Shown: positions 49,832 to 59,215, numbered from the stretch's first letter. The stretch: DNA of 64,000 nt from UBA3839 sp902776985 (GCA_902776985.1 CACYSD010000008.1:1-64000); one strand, 5' to 3'. Notes: generated by a model from the letters alone, not told the origin. Translations and numbers: made by a program.

Positions 49832-51028
49832 ATGAAAATATTAGTATTAAATTGTGGCTCGTCGAGCATAAAATACGCTCTGTATGACATGACGGATAAG
49901 AGCGTCGTGACTTCAGGCGGAATTGAGAAAATTGGATTGGAAGACTCTTTCATCACTGTAAAACTCAATGGTGAAAAGTTCAAGACTGTTACTCCGGTTC
50001 CTGAACACACTGCTGGTGTTAAACTTATTTTCCAGGTTCTGACAACAGGTGAACATGCTGTGATAAAGGACCTCCATGAGTTGGATGCAGTTGGTCATCG
50101 CCTCGTACATGGGGGTGAGAAATTCTCGCAGTCTGTACTTATTACCGATGAGGTAATGCGTGACTTCGCCGCTTGCAACGACCTTGCACCTCTGCACAAT
50201 CCTGCAAATATCAAGGGTGTTAACGCAGTGAAGGAACTTCTTCCGGAAATACCACAGGTAGGTGTGTTCGACACAGCGTTCCATCAGACAATGCCTGACT
50301 ATGCATACATGTATGCTGTGCCTTACGAACTCTATAAGAAATATGGAGTACGTCGCTATGGTTTTCATGGAACCAGCCACCGCTATGTTTCTGCACGCGT
50401 GCTGGAATATCTCGGCATCAAGGATGCAAAGGGCACAAAGATTATCACATGCCATATCGGAAACGGAGCTTCTATAGCTGCGGTTAAGGATGGCAAGGTT
50501 ATTGACACATCTATGGGTCTTACTCCGCTTGAAGGTTTGATTATGGGAACTCGTAGCGGTGACATAGATGCAGGAGCTGTTACCTTTATCATGGATAAGG
50601 AAGGACTCGACACTAAGGGCATCTCAAACCTTCTCAACAAGCAGTCAGGTCTGCTTGGTGTAAGTGGCGGTAAGAGTGACTTCCGTGATATCCTCGCTTC
50701 AATTGCTGAAGGTAATGATCAGGCACGTCTTGCCAAGGAGATGTACACATACCGTATTAAGAAGTATATTGGTGAGTACGCTGCTGCTATGGGTGGAGTT
50801 GACATTATCGTCTTCACTGGTGGAGCAGGCGAGAACCAGTGGGAGGTTCGCGAAGGCGCAACCAACGGACTGGAATTCCTCGGTGTGAATGTGGATGTAA
50901 CCAAGAACCACTCTTGTCGTGCAACAGAAATGACTATTAGTAGCGACGACAGCCGTGTTAAGGTTTGTGTCATCCCAACCGATGAAGAGCTGATGATAGC
51001 TACAGATACATTGGCTTTGGTGAAGTAA
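49832..51028 (+). CDS. ackA: Acetate kinase
   Basis: 398 residues. LVLNCGSSSIKYALYDMTD (phosphate loop), RYGFHGTSHRYVSARVLE, TCHIGNGASIAAVKDGKVID and FTGGAGENQWEVREGA are all diagnostic. It converts acetyl phosphate and ADP to acetate and ATP. The start codon lies 5 bp after the right repeat of the cassette, so its translation signals lie in or near the repeat; co-transcription with pta would have to cross the insert. Confidence 0.96.
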   Translation: MKILVLNCGSSSIKYALYDMTDKSVVTSGGIEKIGLEDSFITVKLNGEKFKTVTPVPEHTAGVKLIFQVLTTGEHAVIKDLHELDAVGHRLVHGGEKFSQSVLITDEVMRDFAACNDLAPLHNPANIKGVNAVKELLPEIPQVGVFDTAFHQTMPDYAYMYAVPYELYKKYGVRRYGFHGTSHRYVSARVLEYLGIKDAKGTKIITCHIGNGASIAAVKDGKVIDTSMGLTPLEGLIMGTRSGDIDAGAVTFIMDKEGLDTKGISNLLNKQSGLLGVSGGKSDFRDILASIAEGNDQARLAKEMYTYRIKKYIGEYAAAMGGVDIIVFTGGAGENQWEVREGATNGLEFLGVNVDVTKNHSCRATEMTISSDDSRVKVCVIPTDEELMIATDTLALVK

Positions 51029-51033
51029 GAAAG

Positions 51034-51069
51034 CTTAGGTTGTCCTAGGCAATCCTAGGCGAACCTAGG
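51034..51069. repeat. CCTAGG array with 10-bp period
   Basis: CTTAGG (51034) followed by CCTAGG at 51044, 51054 and 51064, each exactly 10 bp apart, located between the ackA stop and the terminator. Confidence 0.6.
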
Positions 51070-51083
51070 TCTAAGATTCCTTT

Positions 51084-51129
51084 AAACGAAAAAAGCCTGG
51101 AAGCGATCGCTCCCAGGCTTTTTTCGTTT
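51084..51129. terminator. Bidirectional terminator between ackA and the secreted protein gene
   Basis: AAACGAAAAAAGCCTGG pairs perfectly over 17 bp with CCAGGCTTTTTTCGTTT around a GCGATCGC-containing loop. The A- and T-runs allow use from both sides by the convergent genes. Confidence 0.92.
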
Positions 51130-51143
51130 ATAGGTTTTAAGCT

Positions 51144-53315
51144 TTACTTAACCATAACTTTCTGTCCGTTGATAATGTAAAGACCCTTTTGCAGACCGTT
51201 AATCTGTCCGTTGCGGTTTACGATACGACCGTCGATAGAGTAAACAAGTCCTTTCTTTGCCAAGCCGTTCTCAACAGAGTTGATTGCATCTGGCAGACTA
51301 TCGTAAGTGAATACGTCAATTGAATAAAGATAAACACCATTGCCAAAGCCTAATGACAAAGGAGCATTGTTAGTTTCAAGATACTGAGTAACAGATGTAC
51401 CTGCACTGCTGCTAGTCATTACATATTCACCGTAGTTGAGTCCGCTAACCTCAACTGTACCACGGGACATGAAGAAGAGACCGCTTGCATCAGTAAAGAT
51501 AGCCATTGTGCTATAGCTGTCATGAGTGTTGTCAACTACAAGACCCTTAAATAAACCGGTGAGGTCTTCAGCGTAGGCAGTGCTAATGATAGTAGTTTCA
51601 TCACTATCGTATGTTGGAATCCATGTACGCCAGTGACGAGCAGCGTTGCGTGAGTCAGCACCATCCCATCCGAAGTATTGTGGAACAGCAACAATAACTC
51701 CGAGGTCGTCCTCTGGGATTTGCTCATTAGCTTCTTGTTCTACAGTGTAGGTGCGAAGTTCGTTTCCGTCAGAATCAAGAACTGCATAGTGATCAACTAC
51801 CTGAAGGTTGATTTTTGCGAGAGTTCCCTCAGAGAGATTCTGGAAGTCCCAGTTGTGAGCTTCATTTTCTCCGTTACCAACAACCTCGCTAAGGCGCATG
51901 TCAATTCCCTTACCTTCAACTTCGTCAATTGTGTACACACCATCTGTATAACCTTCAACTCTTACTACAGCAGTGATATTCTTTGTAACAGTAACAGGCT
52001 CACCGATAGTGTTGAGGTCGTATTCAACTGCAACTTCTTCGTCGTCACCAGTTACGTAAATCTGCCAGTCTTCACCACAGAGAGTATTGTTGGTCCAACT
52101 TACAGTATATGTACGTCTGTCACCATTGATACCTGTGAGAGTGAGGGTAGGAGCGTTAAGGGTGATTTCGCCAACAGAAACGCGAAGAGTGATTACGTCG
52201 GAGAACATACCAGTTTCAGAAACTGTAGCAGCCTGAATTTCAACAAATCCGTCACCGTCTTCGTCATCGCTGGCATAAACATCGATGCTCCCGTCTTCAG
52301 GATTGTACATATTTGCACCGTATTCACCGCTTGTGAGAGCCTCGTCAGTGAATTTCTTCTTGTAAACAGGAGTCTGGGAAATGATGACAGGCTCGTCATT
52401 CTCGTAAACTATATTGCCCTCTCCGTCATATTGATATTCATATTCATAGTGGTCAATCTCTTCTGTGTCTTCAAGGAAGAGAGCAACTTCACCACGGTCA
52501 ACAATACCATACCATGTGGTGCAAGCTTTATTCAATGTAGATTCACCAGCCTTGAATTCCAATGAGCGCGCATCGCCATTAACCTTAGTCAGCTTCAGAG
52601 AAGGAGCAGTAACTGCTTCTTCTGCACCAGCGTCAATCCAAACCTGGAAGCCACGGATGGATGCAGCTCGTTCGATAGGCAGAGAAACCCAACCGCTGTT
52701 TACAACACGGAGGTAGAGGTAATTGTCGTGAGCTGTCTGTCCTTCTGGCAGTTCACCTGCAGCTTTATCTTGTGCAGCGTGAACTTCGTTAGAGATGTCC
52801 TCAACCTGGATAGGATCAAAGAATACCCATTTCCAATCTGTCTTGTTGCTGTAGTTCTGACCGTTAGGAACGCAGAAACCATTGTATTCAGCATTTGTCT
52901 CACCTGTGTTGTAACCACCGTTTTTTCCCTGAAGAACAATGATTTGGCCAGCAACCATGTCGCTTAGCAAGAAACCGCGAGGACCGGAACCGTTTGTAAT
53001 AAGACCTCTGTCGGCATTCCAGTTAGGAGTGGATGTTGCCACCCAGACATTTGACAGACCTTCGTTGGAACAACGGTAGGGAAAATAGCCGTTGTACTTG
53101 ATTTCGTCTGTAGTCTGATCTGCATCAAAATTGATTGCTGTTTCAGCCATAGGCTCACCGTTAATAGTGAGTGCACCGAAGTCAACGTCTTTGTAAAGAC
53201 GCATGTTGAACTCGCTACCCTCAAGAATAGCATTCTCTGTAGGAAGCTGAGCAAAAGTGTTAGTAGATAAGCTGCACAAGAATAGTGCTGCTAAATAAGA
53301 GTAGAGTTTTCTCAT
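51144..53315 (-). CDS. Large secreted protein of unknown function with T9SS-like tail
   Basis: 723 residues, signal peptide ending at NTFAQ. The mature protein is acidic, rich in beta-structure and Asp/Glu/Thr/Asn, with two or three repeated Ig-like stretches (APSLKLTKVNGDARSLEFKA and APTLTLTGINGDRRTYTVSW are alike). It ends in VYSIDGRIVN ... KGLYIINGQKVMVK, resembling a T9SS C-terminal sorting domain. It is probably exported and attached to the cell surface. No catalytic motif was recognised. Its promoter box is at 53364. Confidence 0.75.
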   Translation of the reverse strand: MRKLYSYLAALFLCSLSTNTFAQLPTENAILEGSEFNMRLYKDVDFGALTINGEPMAETAINFDADQTTDEIKYNGYFPYRCSNEGLSNVWVATSTPNWNADRGLITNGSGPRGFLLSDMVAGQIIVLQGKNGGYNTGETNAEYNGFCVPNGQNYSNKTDWKWVFFDPIQVEDISNEVHAAQDKAAGELPEGQTAHDNYLYLRVVNSGWVSLPIERAASIRGFQVWIDAGAEEAVTAPSLKLTKVNGDARSLEFKAGESTLNKACTTWYGIVDRGEVALFLEDTEEIDHYEYEYQYDGEGNIVYENDEPVIISQTPVYKKKFTDEALTSGEYGANMYNPEDGSIDVYASDDEDGDGFVEIQAATVSETGMFSDVITLRVSVGEITLNAPTLTLTGINGDRRTYTVSWTNNTLCGEDWQIYVTGDDEEVAVEYDLNTIGEPVTVTKNITAVVRVEGYTDGVYTIDEVEGKGIDMRLSEVVGNGENEAHNWDFQNLSEGTLAKINLQVVDHYAVLDSDGNELRTYTVEQEANEQIPEDDLGVIVAVPQYFGWDGADSRNAARHWRTWIPTYDSDETTIISTAYAEDLTGLFKGLVVDNTHDSYSTMAIFTDASGLFFMSRGTVEVSGLNYGEYVMTSSSAGTSVTQYLETNNAPLSLGFGNGVYLYSIDVFTYDSLPDAINSVENGLAKKGLVYSIDGRIVNRNGQINGLQKGLYIINGQKVMVK

Positions 53316-53356
53316 AAAAAAGTTAATTTAGTTAGTTAAAAGTTGATTTTATGCTG

Positions 53357-53364
53357 CAAATTTA
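53357..53364 (-). promoter_or_regulatory. -7 box (TAAATTTG) of the secreted protein gene
   Basis: Leftward TAAATTTG, 41 bp before the start codon at 53315. Confidence 0.55.
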
Positions 53365-53421
53365 CGATTTAGTAAGTGAACGACCAAATAAATCTTGGTT
53401 TTTCCAATTATACCCTAACAG

Positions 53422-54798
53422 CTATTCCAGTTCTGGAGCAGAGGAATCTTCGAGCAACTTTGCGTTTATGCTCTTGTTGGTGATTACGCCTTTCTCCTTG
53501 AAGGACTCCAACTGGCGGGCAAAGTTGCCACGCCCGTCGGTAATCTGATTGCGAGCCTGCTCGTAGACATTGCCGACTGATTGCAAGCGTTCACCAAGGG
53601 TTACAAATGTATCTGAGAAAGTGGCAAACTTCTCATAGAGCTTGGTTGCACTGTCGATGATGTCCTTGACATTCTTAGTCTGTCGCTGGTTTTGCCACAA
53701 AAGCGATACGATTTGCAGTGCAAGCATGAGATTCGTTGGGTTAACAATGATTATCCGTTCTCGATAGGCATCAATAGCAAGTCTGCTGTCGTTTTCCACT
53801 GCCAGCAGATAACTTCCCTCGTTGGGAATAAACATCAATACATAACCTGCAGCGTCCTTCACCTTCTTTGGATAATGCTTGTCTGCCAGTTCACGGTAGT
53901 GCTTACGGACAGAATCAATATGTTCACGAAGGTGTTGCTTGCGCTGAATCTCATCATCAGCTTCGAGGTATTCCAGATATGCCTTAATGCTGGTCTTGGA
54001 GTCAATTATCAGATAGCCTTCGCCAGGAATACGGACTTTGACATCGGGTATATATCGGTTGCCTTCAGCATCTACTTCTCCAGCCTGAGTCTCGAAATCA
54101 ATCCCCTCGGTCATGCCACTGGCTTCAAGGATGTTCTTCAGAATTTCCTCTCCCCAGTTGCCTTGCTTCTTCGGATCTGCCTTAAGGGCTCGGGTGAGAT
54201 TGTTGGCGCTCTCGCCAAGCAAATCCGTCTTCTGCTGAAGCTGACTGATAGCTTCTTTCATCACGGCGTCGGTGCGTGCTGTGTCGGTCATCTTGTCTGA
54301 GAACTCTTTCTTGAACGTCTCGATTGTCTGGCGAAGAGGGTTAAGCAGGTTCTCCACACTCTCCTTGTTCGTGGCTTTCATATCTGCCTGCTGCTGACGA
54401 AGGTGCTCTGCGGAAAGTTTGTCAAATTCCAACCGCATGGTCTTCAGTTTCTCTTCCCACTGCCGCTGCTGTTCCAGACGTGAAGCCTCGAACTGTTGCT
54501 TCAACTCCTGCTTGGACTTCTCGTTCTGCTCCAGAAGCTCTTCTCTAGACTTGGCATGCTGCAACTGTATGTCAGCACGTGATTTGTCGAACTGCTGCTG
54601 CAGGGCTTGAATCTCAGCAGCATGACTCTGCTTGAGTTGTGATATACTTTCTTCCTTGTGTTGTTCGTTCAAGGATTGTATCTGCTTCAAACTCTTTAAC
54701 TCTTCAGACGACTCTGCTGCCAGACGTGTCTTTTTTATGGCGATAAAAGCTGCCACTACAAGTAGCAAGGCGAGGATTATGATAACAACAATTTCCAT
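53422..54798 (-). CDS. rmuC: RmuC family DNA recombination protein
   Basis: 458 residues. An N-terminal membrane anchor (IVVIIILALLLVVAAFIAIK) is followed by a long coiled coil (about 30-150) and the RmuC nuclease-like domain with KKQGNWGEEILKNILEASGM, YIPDVKVRIPGEGYLIIDSK (PD ... DSK active-site pattern) and VLMFIPNEGSYLLAVEND. RmuC limits recombination at inverted repeats in E. coli, which is of some interest in a genome with so many short inverted repeats. Confidence 0.93.
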   Translation of the reverse strand: MEIVVIIILALLLVVAAFIAIKKTRLAAESSEELKSLKQIQSLNEQHKEESISQLKQSHAAEIQALQQQFDKSRADIQLQHAKSREELLEQNEKSKQELKQQFEASRLEQQRQWEEKLKTMRLEFDKLSAEHLRQQQADMKATNKESVENLLNPLRQTIETFKKEFSDKMTDTARTDAVMKEAISQLQQKTDLLGESANNLTRALKADPKKQGNWGEEILKNILEASGMTEGIDFETQAGEVDAEGNRYIPDVKVRIPGEGYLIIDSKTSIKAYLEYLEADDEIQRKQHLREHIDSVRKHYRELADKHYPKKVKDAAGYVLMFIPNEGSYLLAVENDSRLAIDAYRERIIIVNPTNLMLALQIVSLLWQNQRQTKNVKDIIDSATKLYEKFATFSDTFVTLGERLQSVGNVYEQARNQITDGRGNFARQLESFKEKGVITNKSINAKLLEDSSAPELE

Positions 54799-54824
54799 GT
54801 TTCTTTCTTGTTTCTATTTTGCAG

Positions 54825-54832
54825 CAAAAGTA
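54825..54832 (-). promoter_or_regulatory. -7 box (TACTTTTG) of rmuC
   Basis: Leftward TACTTTTG 26 bp before the rmuC start codon. Confidence 0.55.
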
Positions 54833-54937
54833 CAATTATTTTTTCAGAAAAACACCTTCGTGGGGCAAAAACTTCATCTTTATTTGACTTACAATTAGCC
54901 AAAGGCTAAAAAAGGGAAAAACTTTTCTTATTATAAT

Positions 54938-54968
54938 TTTGATTATTAACGGCATAATTGTAATTTTG
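54938..54968 (+). promoter_or_regulatory. Promoter of the HerA-like ATPase gene
   Basis: TTTG (54938-54941), 19 nt, TAATTTTG (54961-54968), 25 bp before the start codon. Confidence 0.65.
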
Positions 54969-54993
54969 CAGAAAATGCTAATACTATAGTAAT

Positions 54994-56583
54994 ATGTTTG
55001 ACAAAGAACACGGTTTGTATATTGCTCACAGTGCCGAAGTTGGTCCACTGAGCATAATAGGTAAAATGGCGAACCGCCACGGACTTATAGCCGGAGCGAC
55101 GGGAACAGGCAAGACAGTTACATTGCAGGTAATGGCTGAGACGTTCTGCCAGGCAGGAGTGCCATGTTTCATGGCTGACATGAAAGGCGACCTTTCCGGA
55201 ATCTCTCAGGCTGGAAAGATGAGCGGTTTTATTGAAAAGCGAATCAAGGAATGGGGATGGAACGAAAACAACCTGCCTGAATTCCAGAGTTGTCCGGTTC
55301 GTTTCTTCGATGTATATGGAGAGCAGGGACATCCTATGCGTGCTACTGTCAGTCAGATGGGACCGCAGTTGCTCTCACGTCTGCTTGACTTGAATGAAAC
55401 TCAGGACGGTGTGCTCAATATCGTGTTCCGTGTTGCCGACGAACGGGGGTTGCTTATTCTTGACCTGAAAGACTTGCGTTCGATGCTTGACTATGTATCG
55501 CAACATGCCAAGGAATTCACAACCCAATATGGAAATGTGTCATCGGCATCAGTCGGTGCGATTCAGAGAGCAATCCTTCAGCTTGAGAACCAGGGTGCGG
55601 ATAAGTTCTTCGGTGAACCGGCGTTTGATATATTTGACCTTATGCAAACCGAACAGGGAAAGGGTGTGATGAACGTGCTTGCTGCTGATAAACTGATGAT
55701 GCAGCCTAAGCTATACAGCACTTTCCTGTTGTGGCTTCTGAGCGAACTCTACTCTACATTGCCAGAAGTCGGTGATATGGATTTGCCGAAGTTGGTTTTC
55801 TTCTTCGACGAGGCACACATGTTGTTCGACGGCACTTCGCGTGCGCTGCTTGACAAGATAGAACAGGTGATAAGACTGATTCGTTCCAAGGGTGTAGGAA
55901 TTTATTTCGTAACTCAAAGTCCAACCGATATACCTGAAGTTATTCTCGGACAGCTTGGCAACCGAGTGCAACATGCCCTTCGTGCCTACACGCCTAAAGA
56001 CCAGAAGGCAGTAAAGGTTGCTGCAGATACATTCCGCGCAAATCCTAATTTCCGAACAGATGAGGCTATAAGTCAACTGGAGACAGGAGAGGCACTTGTA
56101 TCCTGCCTTGATGAGAAAGGCGCACCGACCGTCGTTCAGAGAGCAAAGATTCTCTTCCCTCTCAGTCAGATAGGTGCCATAACAGAAGGACAAAGGCTCG
56201 ATATAATCAAGCAGAGTCGCATTTCCGGAAAGTACGACAAACCGATAGACCGTGAAAGTGCATACGAGATTCTGATGAAAGAATCTGAGACTGCAGAAAC
56301 AGAGGCTGCCGAACTGGAGGAAAAGAAAGGTGAAGCTTCTGCAGATGACAAGAAGAAGTCTAAACCAGGTTTCTTCAAGAAAGTGCTTAAGGCTGTTATA
56401 ACAGCTATCACTTCAACCATTGCTGCCATCTTGGGAACAATAGTAAGCGACAAGGTAACGGGAAAGAAGACAAAGTCACGTACATCATCTACTGGACGTG
56501 TGGTGAAGAATGCCACTTCTGCTGCAACCAGAACTATTACCAAGGAACTTACCCGCGATATACTTGGAAACTTAATTAAATAA
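54994..56583 (+). CDS. HerA-like ATPase of the DUF853/YjgR family
   Basis: 529 residues. The Walker A motif is GATGTGKTVTLQ (about residues 33-44), Walker B is LPKLVFFFDEAHMLFDG, and IYFVTQSPTDIPEVILGQLG is the family's sensor region. The C-terminal part has an acidic/lysine-rich linker and a hydrophobic stretch (AVITAITSTIAAILGTIVS). The family is related to the HerA/FtsK translocases, but its role is not established. Its stop codon TAA forms the first three bases of a solo 35-bp repeat. Confidence 0.9.
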   Translation: MFDKEHGLYIAHSAEVGPLSIIGKMANRHGLIAGATGTGKTVTLQVMAETFCQAGVPCFMADMKGDLSGISQAGKMSGFIEKRIKEWGWNENNLPEFQSCPVRFFDVYGEQGHPMRATVSQMGPQLLSRLLDLNETQDGVLNIVFRVADERGLLILDLKDLRSMLDYVSQHAKEFTTQYGNVSSASVGAIQRAILQLENQGADKFFGEPAFDIFDLMQTEQGKGVMNVLAADKLMMQPKLYSTFLLWLLSELYSTLPEVGDMDLPKLVFFFDEAHMLFDGTSRALLDKIEQVIRLIRSKGVGIYFVTQSPTDIPEVILGQLGNRVQHALRAYTPKDQKAVKVAADTFRANPNFRTDEAISQLETGEALVSCLDEKGAPTVVQRAKILFPLSQIGAITEGQRLDIIKQSRISGKYDKPIDRESAYEILMKESETAETEAAELEEKKGEASADDKKKSKPGFFKKVLKAVITAITSTIAAILGTIVSDKVTGKKTKSRTSSTGRVVKNATSAATRTITKELTRDILGNLIK

Positions 56584-56615
56584 ATGAAGAATGAATAATG
56601 AAAAATGAAGAATTC
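56581..56615 (+). repeat. Solo copy of the 35-bp cassette terminal repeat
   Basis: Differs from the left terminal repeat at 49298-49332 by one base (T for G at position 16) and includes the same AATGAAGAATTC end. It begins at the stop codon of the HerA-like gene and has no inverted partner within the following sequence. Confidence 0.85.
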
Positions 56616-56684
56616 AGTTTTCATGTGTAAACATTTATTTTTTCAAAATTCTATTTTATTATTCATTAATAAATTTAAAATTCG

Positions 56685-56692
56685 TACCTTTG
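56685..56692 (+). promoter_or_regulatory. -7 box (TACCTTTG) of the enolase gene
   Basis: TACCTTTG about 60 bp before the start codon; the upstream region is very AT-rich with a poor -33 match. Confidence 0.6.
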
Positions 56693-56751
56693 CAAATCAA
56701 AGCAACATATTAATTCACTTTATACAATAATCTTAAATTATTCATCGCATT

Positions 56752-58059
56752 ATGAAGATTGAAAAAATCGTGGCTCGCGAGATTCTTGACTCTCGTGGCA
56801 ATCCAACAGTGGAAGTAGACGTAGTTCTCGAAAATGGTGTTCTCGGTCGTGCAGCTGTACCAAGTGGTGCATCTACAGGTGAGAATGAAGCTCTCGAACT
56901 GCGTGATGGTGACAAAAACCGTTACCTCGGTAAGGGTGTGCTCAAAGCTGTTGAAAACGTTAATACTGTGATTGCTCCTGCACTCAAGGGTGACTGCGTA
57001 TTCGACCAGCGTGCACTTGACTACAAGATGCTTGCTCTCGACGGAACTCCAACTAAGAGCAAACTCGGTGCAAACGCAATTCTTGGTGTTAGCCTCGCTG
57101 CAGCAAAGGCTGCTGCTAACGCTCTCGGTCTGCCTCTCTATCGCTACATCGGTGGATGCAACACTTACACTCTTCCTGTTCCTATGATGAACATCATCAA
57201 TGGTGGTGCTCACTCTGATGCTCCTATCGCATTCCAGGAATTCATGATCCGTCCTGTAAGCGCAGCAAACATCAAGGAATCTATCCGTATGGGTGCTGAG
57301 GTATTCCACAACCTCGCTAAGCTTCTCAAGGCTCGTGGCCTGAGCACAGCTGTAGGTGACGAAGGTGGTTTCGCTCCTGCTCTCGACGGTATCGAAGATG
57401 CTCTTACTATCATCTGCGATGCTATCAAGGCTGCTGGTTACAAGCCAGGTGACGATGTTAAGATCGCTATGGACTGCGCTGCTTCTGAATTCGCAGTTCA
57501 GGAGAACGGCAAGTGGTTCTATGACTACAAGCAGCTCAAGAACGGTAAACAGAAGGATCCTAACGGAAAGAAACTCTCTGCAGAAGAGCAGATTGCATTC
57601 CTTGAGCACCTTATCGACACTTATCCAATCGACTCTATCGAGGACGGTCTCGATGAGAACGACTGGGAAAACTGGGTTAAGCTCACAGCTAAGGTTGGTC
57701 ACAAGTGCCAGCTCGTTGGTGACGACCTCTTCGTTACTAACACTAAGTTCCTCCAGAAGGGTATCCAGATGGGCGCAGCTAACTCAATCCTCATCAAGGT
57801 TAACCAGATTGGTTCACTCACTGAAACTCTCGAAGCAATCGAAATGGCTCACCGTCACGGCTACACTACAGTAACCAGCCACCGTTCAGGTGAAACAGAG
57901 GATGCTACAATCGCTGACATCGCTGTAGCTACTAACTCTGGTCAGATCAAGACTGGTTCTATGAGCCGTACAGACCGTATGGCTAAGTACAACCAGCTCA
58001 TCCGTATCGAGGAAGAACTCGGTTCTACTGCACGCTATGCATATGCTAAGCTGAAGTAA
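56752..58059 (+). CDS. eno: Enolase (phosphopyruvate hydratase)
   Basis: 435 residues, full length. It contains AREILDSRGNPTVEVDVVLE, AVPSGASTGENEALELRDGD, the signature ILIKVNQIGSLTETLEAIEM and SHRSGETEDATIADIAVATN. It catalyses 2-phosphoglycerate to phosphoenolpyruvate in glycolysis. Codon use looks strongly biased (mostly CTC, GCT, GGT, AAG), as expected for a highly expressed gene. It is monocistronic with its own terminator. Confidence 0.97.
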   Translation: MKIEKIVAREILDSRGNPTVEVDVVLENGVLGRAAVPSGASTGENEALELRDGDKNRYLGKGVLKAVENVNTVIAPALKGDCVFDQRALDYKMLALDGTPTKSKLGANAILGVSLAAAKAAANALGLPLYRYIGGCNTYTLPVPMMNIINGGAHSDAPIAFQEFMIRPVSAANIKESIRMGAEVFHNLAKLLKARGLSTAVGDEGGFAPALDGIEDALTIICDAIKAAGYKPGDDVKIAMDCAASEFAVQENGKWFYDYKQLKNGKQKDPNGKKLSAEEQIAFLEHLIDTYPIDSIEDGLDENDWENWVKLTAKVGHKCQLVGDDLFVTNTKFLQKGIQMGAANSILIKVNQIGSLTETLEAIEMAHRHGYTTVTSHRSGETEDATIADIAVATNSGQIKTGSMSRTDRMAKYNQLIRIEEELGSTARYAYAKLK

Positions 58060-58073
58060 TAGAGACCCTAAAT

Positions 58074-58110
58074 AAAAAAGCGTTATCGCAATCGCGATAA
58101 CGCTTTTTTT
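58074..58110. terminator. Bidirectional terminator between eno and the aminotransferase gene
   Basis: AAAAAAGCGTTATCGC pairs with GCGATAACGCTTTTTT. The stop codon of the leftward aminotransferase gene lies at its right edge, so both convergent genes can use it. Confidence 0.92.
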
Positions 58111-59215
58111 ATTTTAAACACTCAATCACTCGTCTCACCTCTTCGTCTGTCATGTATGGATTGCAGGGCAGACTCAGTTCCTCAGAGTGAATCTTCTCTG
58201 TGATCGGAAGAGAAAGTGAATTCCACTCTGAATAGCATTTCTGCTTGTGGGGAGGAATGGGGTAGTGTATTTCTGTACCTATTCCACACTCCTTAAGATG
58301 CTGTTGCAATTCGCCGCGATGAGAAGTAAATATGGGGAAGATATGGAACACGCTATCGCGATTGTTGTGTCGCATAGTGATACCCTTATTACTAATATTA
58401 TTATAATATTGTGTAGCGATTCCCTTGCGACGTGCATTGCGTTTGTCAAGCATTGGAAGCAGAGAACGGAGGATTGCTGCCTGTACCTCATCCATGCGTG
58501 AATTACGTCCTATATGGTCGAAGACATATTTGCGTCCACTTCCATAGTTGGCAATGCTACGAATCAGATTCGCAAGTTCTTGGTCATTTGTCGTAACTGC
58601 TCCAGCATCGCCCATCGCACCCAGGTTTTTTGTAGGGTAGAAACTATGTGCTGCAACATCGCCCAGTGAACCGGTGCGTTTAACTGTCCCATTTTCATCT
58701 GTATATGTACATCCGTGAGCCTGAGCATTGTCTTCGATTAGCAGCAAGTTGTGAGTCTTGCAAATCTCCGCAATTTTAGATGTGTATGCACAGATTCCGT
58801 AAAGATGTACGAGCATGATGGCTTTAGTACGAGGTGTGATGTGCTGTTCAATGAGGCTGTCGTCGATTTGCAGAGTGTTCCAATCTGGTTCTACAAGAAT
58901 TGGTGCCAACCCATTTTCCGTGATGGAGAGAATTGAAGCAATATATGTATTTGCAGGTACAATCACTTCGTCGCCATCATGTAAGTGCCCAAGTTCTTTG
59001 TATGCACGGAGAATCAATGTCAGAGCATCAAGACCGTTCCCGCAACCTACACAGTGTTCTGTACCAATATACGCGGCATATTCCTGTTCAAACAACCTTG
59101 TCTGTTCACCACGCAAAAACCAGCCGCTTTGCAGTGCGGCAGTTGCGGCAGGCAACCATTGCGTTGTGTCCTGATGCAGCCGTTTTAAGTCTAAGTATGG
59201 TATTACAGTATCCAT
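58109..59215 (-). CDS. fdtB: DegT/DnrJ/EryC1 family sugar aminotransferase (FdtB-like)
   Basis: 368 residues from ATG 59215 (upstream Met codons lie further inside the preceding gene). IPYLDLKRLHQDTTQWLPAA, GCGNGLDALTLILRAYKELG, VHLYGICAYTSKI and the PLP lysine in SFYPTKNLGAMGDAGAV are typical. Next to an FdtA-like ketoisomerase it should transfer an amino group to dTDP-3-keto-6-deoxyhexose, giving a 3-amino-3,6-dideoxy sugar for surface glycans. It overlaps the upstream acyltransferase gene by 13 bp. Confidence 0.88.
   Translation of the reverse strand: MDTVIPYLDLKRLHQDTTQWLPAATAALQSGWFLRGEQTRLFEQEYAAYIGTEHCVGCGNGLDALTLILRAYKELGHLHDGDEVIVPANTYIASILSITENGLAPILVEPDWNTLQIDDSLIEQHITPRTKAIMLVHLYGICAYTSKIAEICKTHNLLLIEDNAQAHGCTYTDENGTVKRTGSLGDVAAHSFYPTKNLGAMGDAGAVTTNDQELANLIRSIANYGSGRKYVFDHIGRNSRMDEVQAAILRSLLPMLDKRNARRKGIATQYYNNISNKGITMRHNNRDSVFHIFPIFTSHRGELQQHLKECGIGTEIHYPIPPHKQKCYSEWNSLSLPITEKIHSEELSLPCNPYMTDEEVRRVIECLK

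Noticed and set aside
51678..52565. 295-codon rightward frame inside the secreted protein gene
   Set aside because: It is antisense to a protein with signal peptide and T9SS-like tail; its composition is what reverse-complement Asp/Glu/Thr-rich coding gives.
56710..57702. 330-codon leftward frame opposite enolase
   Set aside because: Shadow caused by the strong codon bias of eno; no conserved features.
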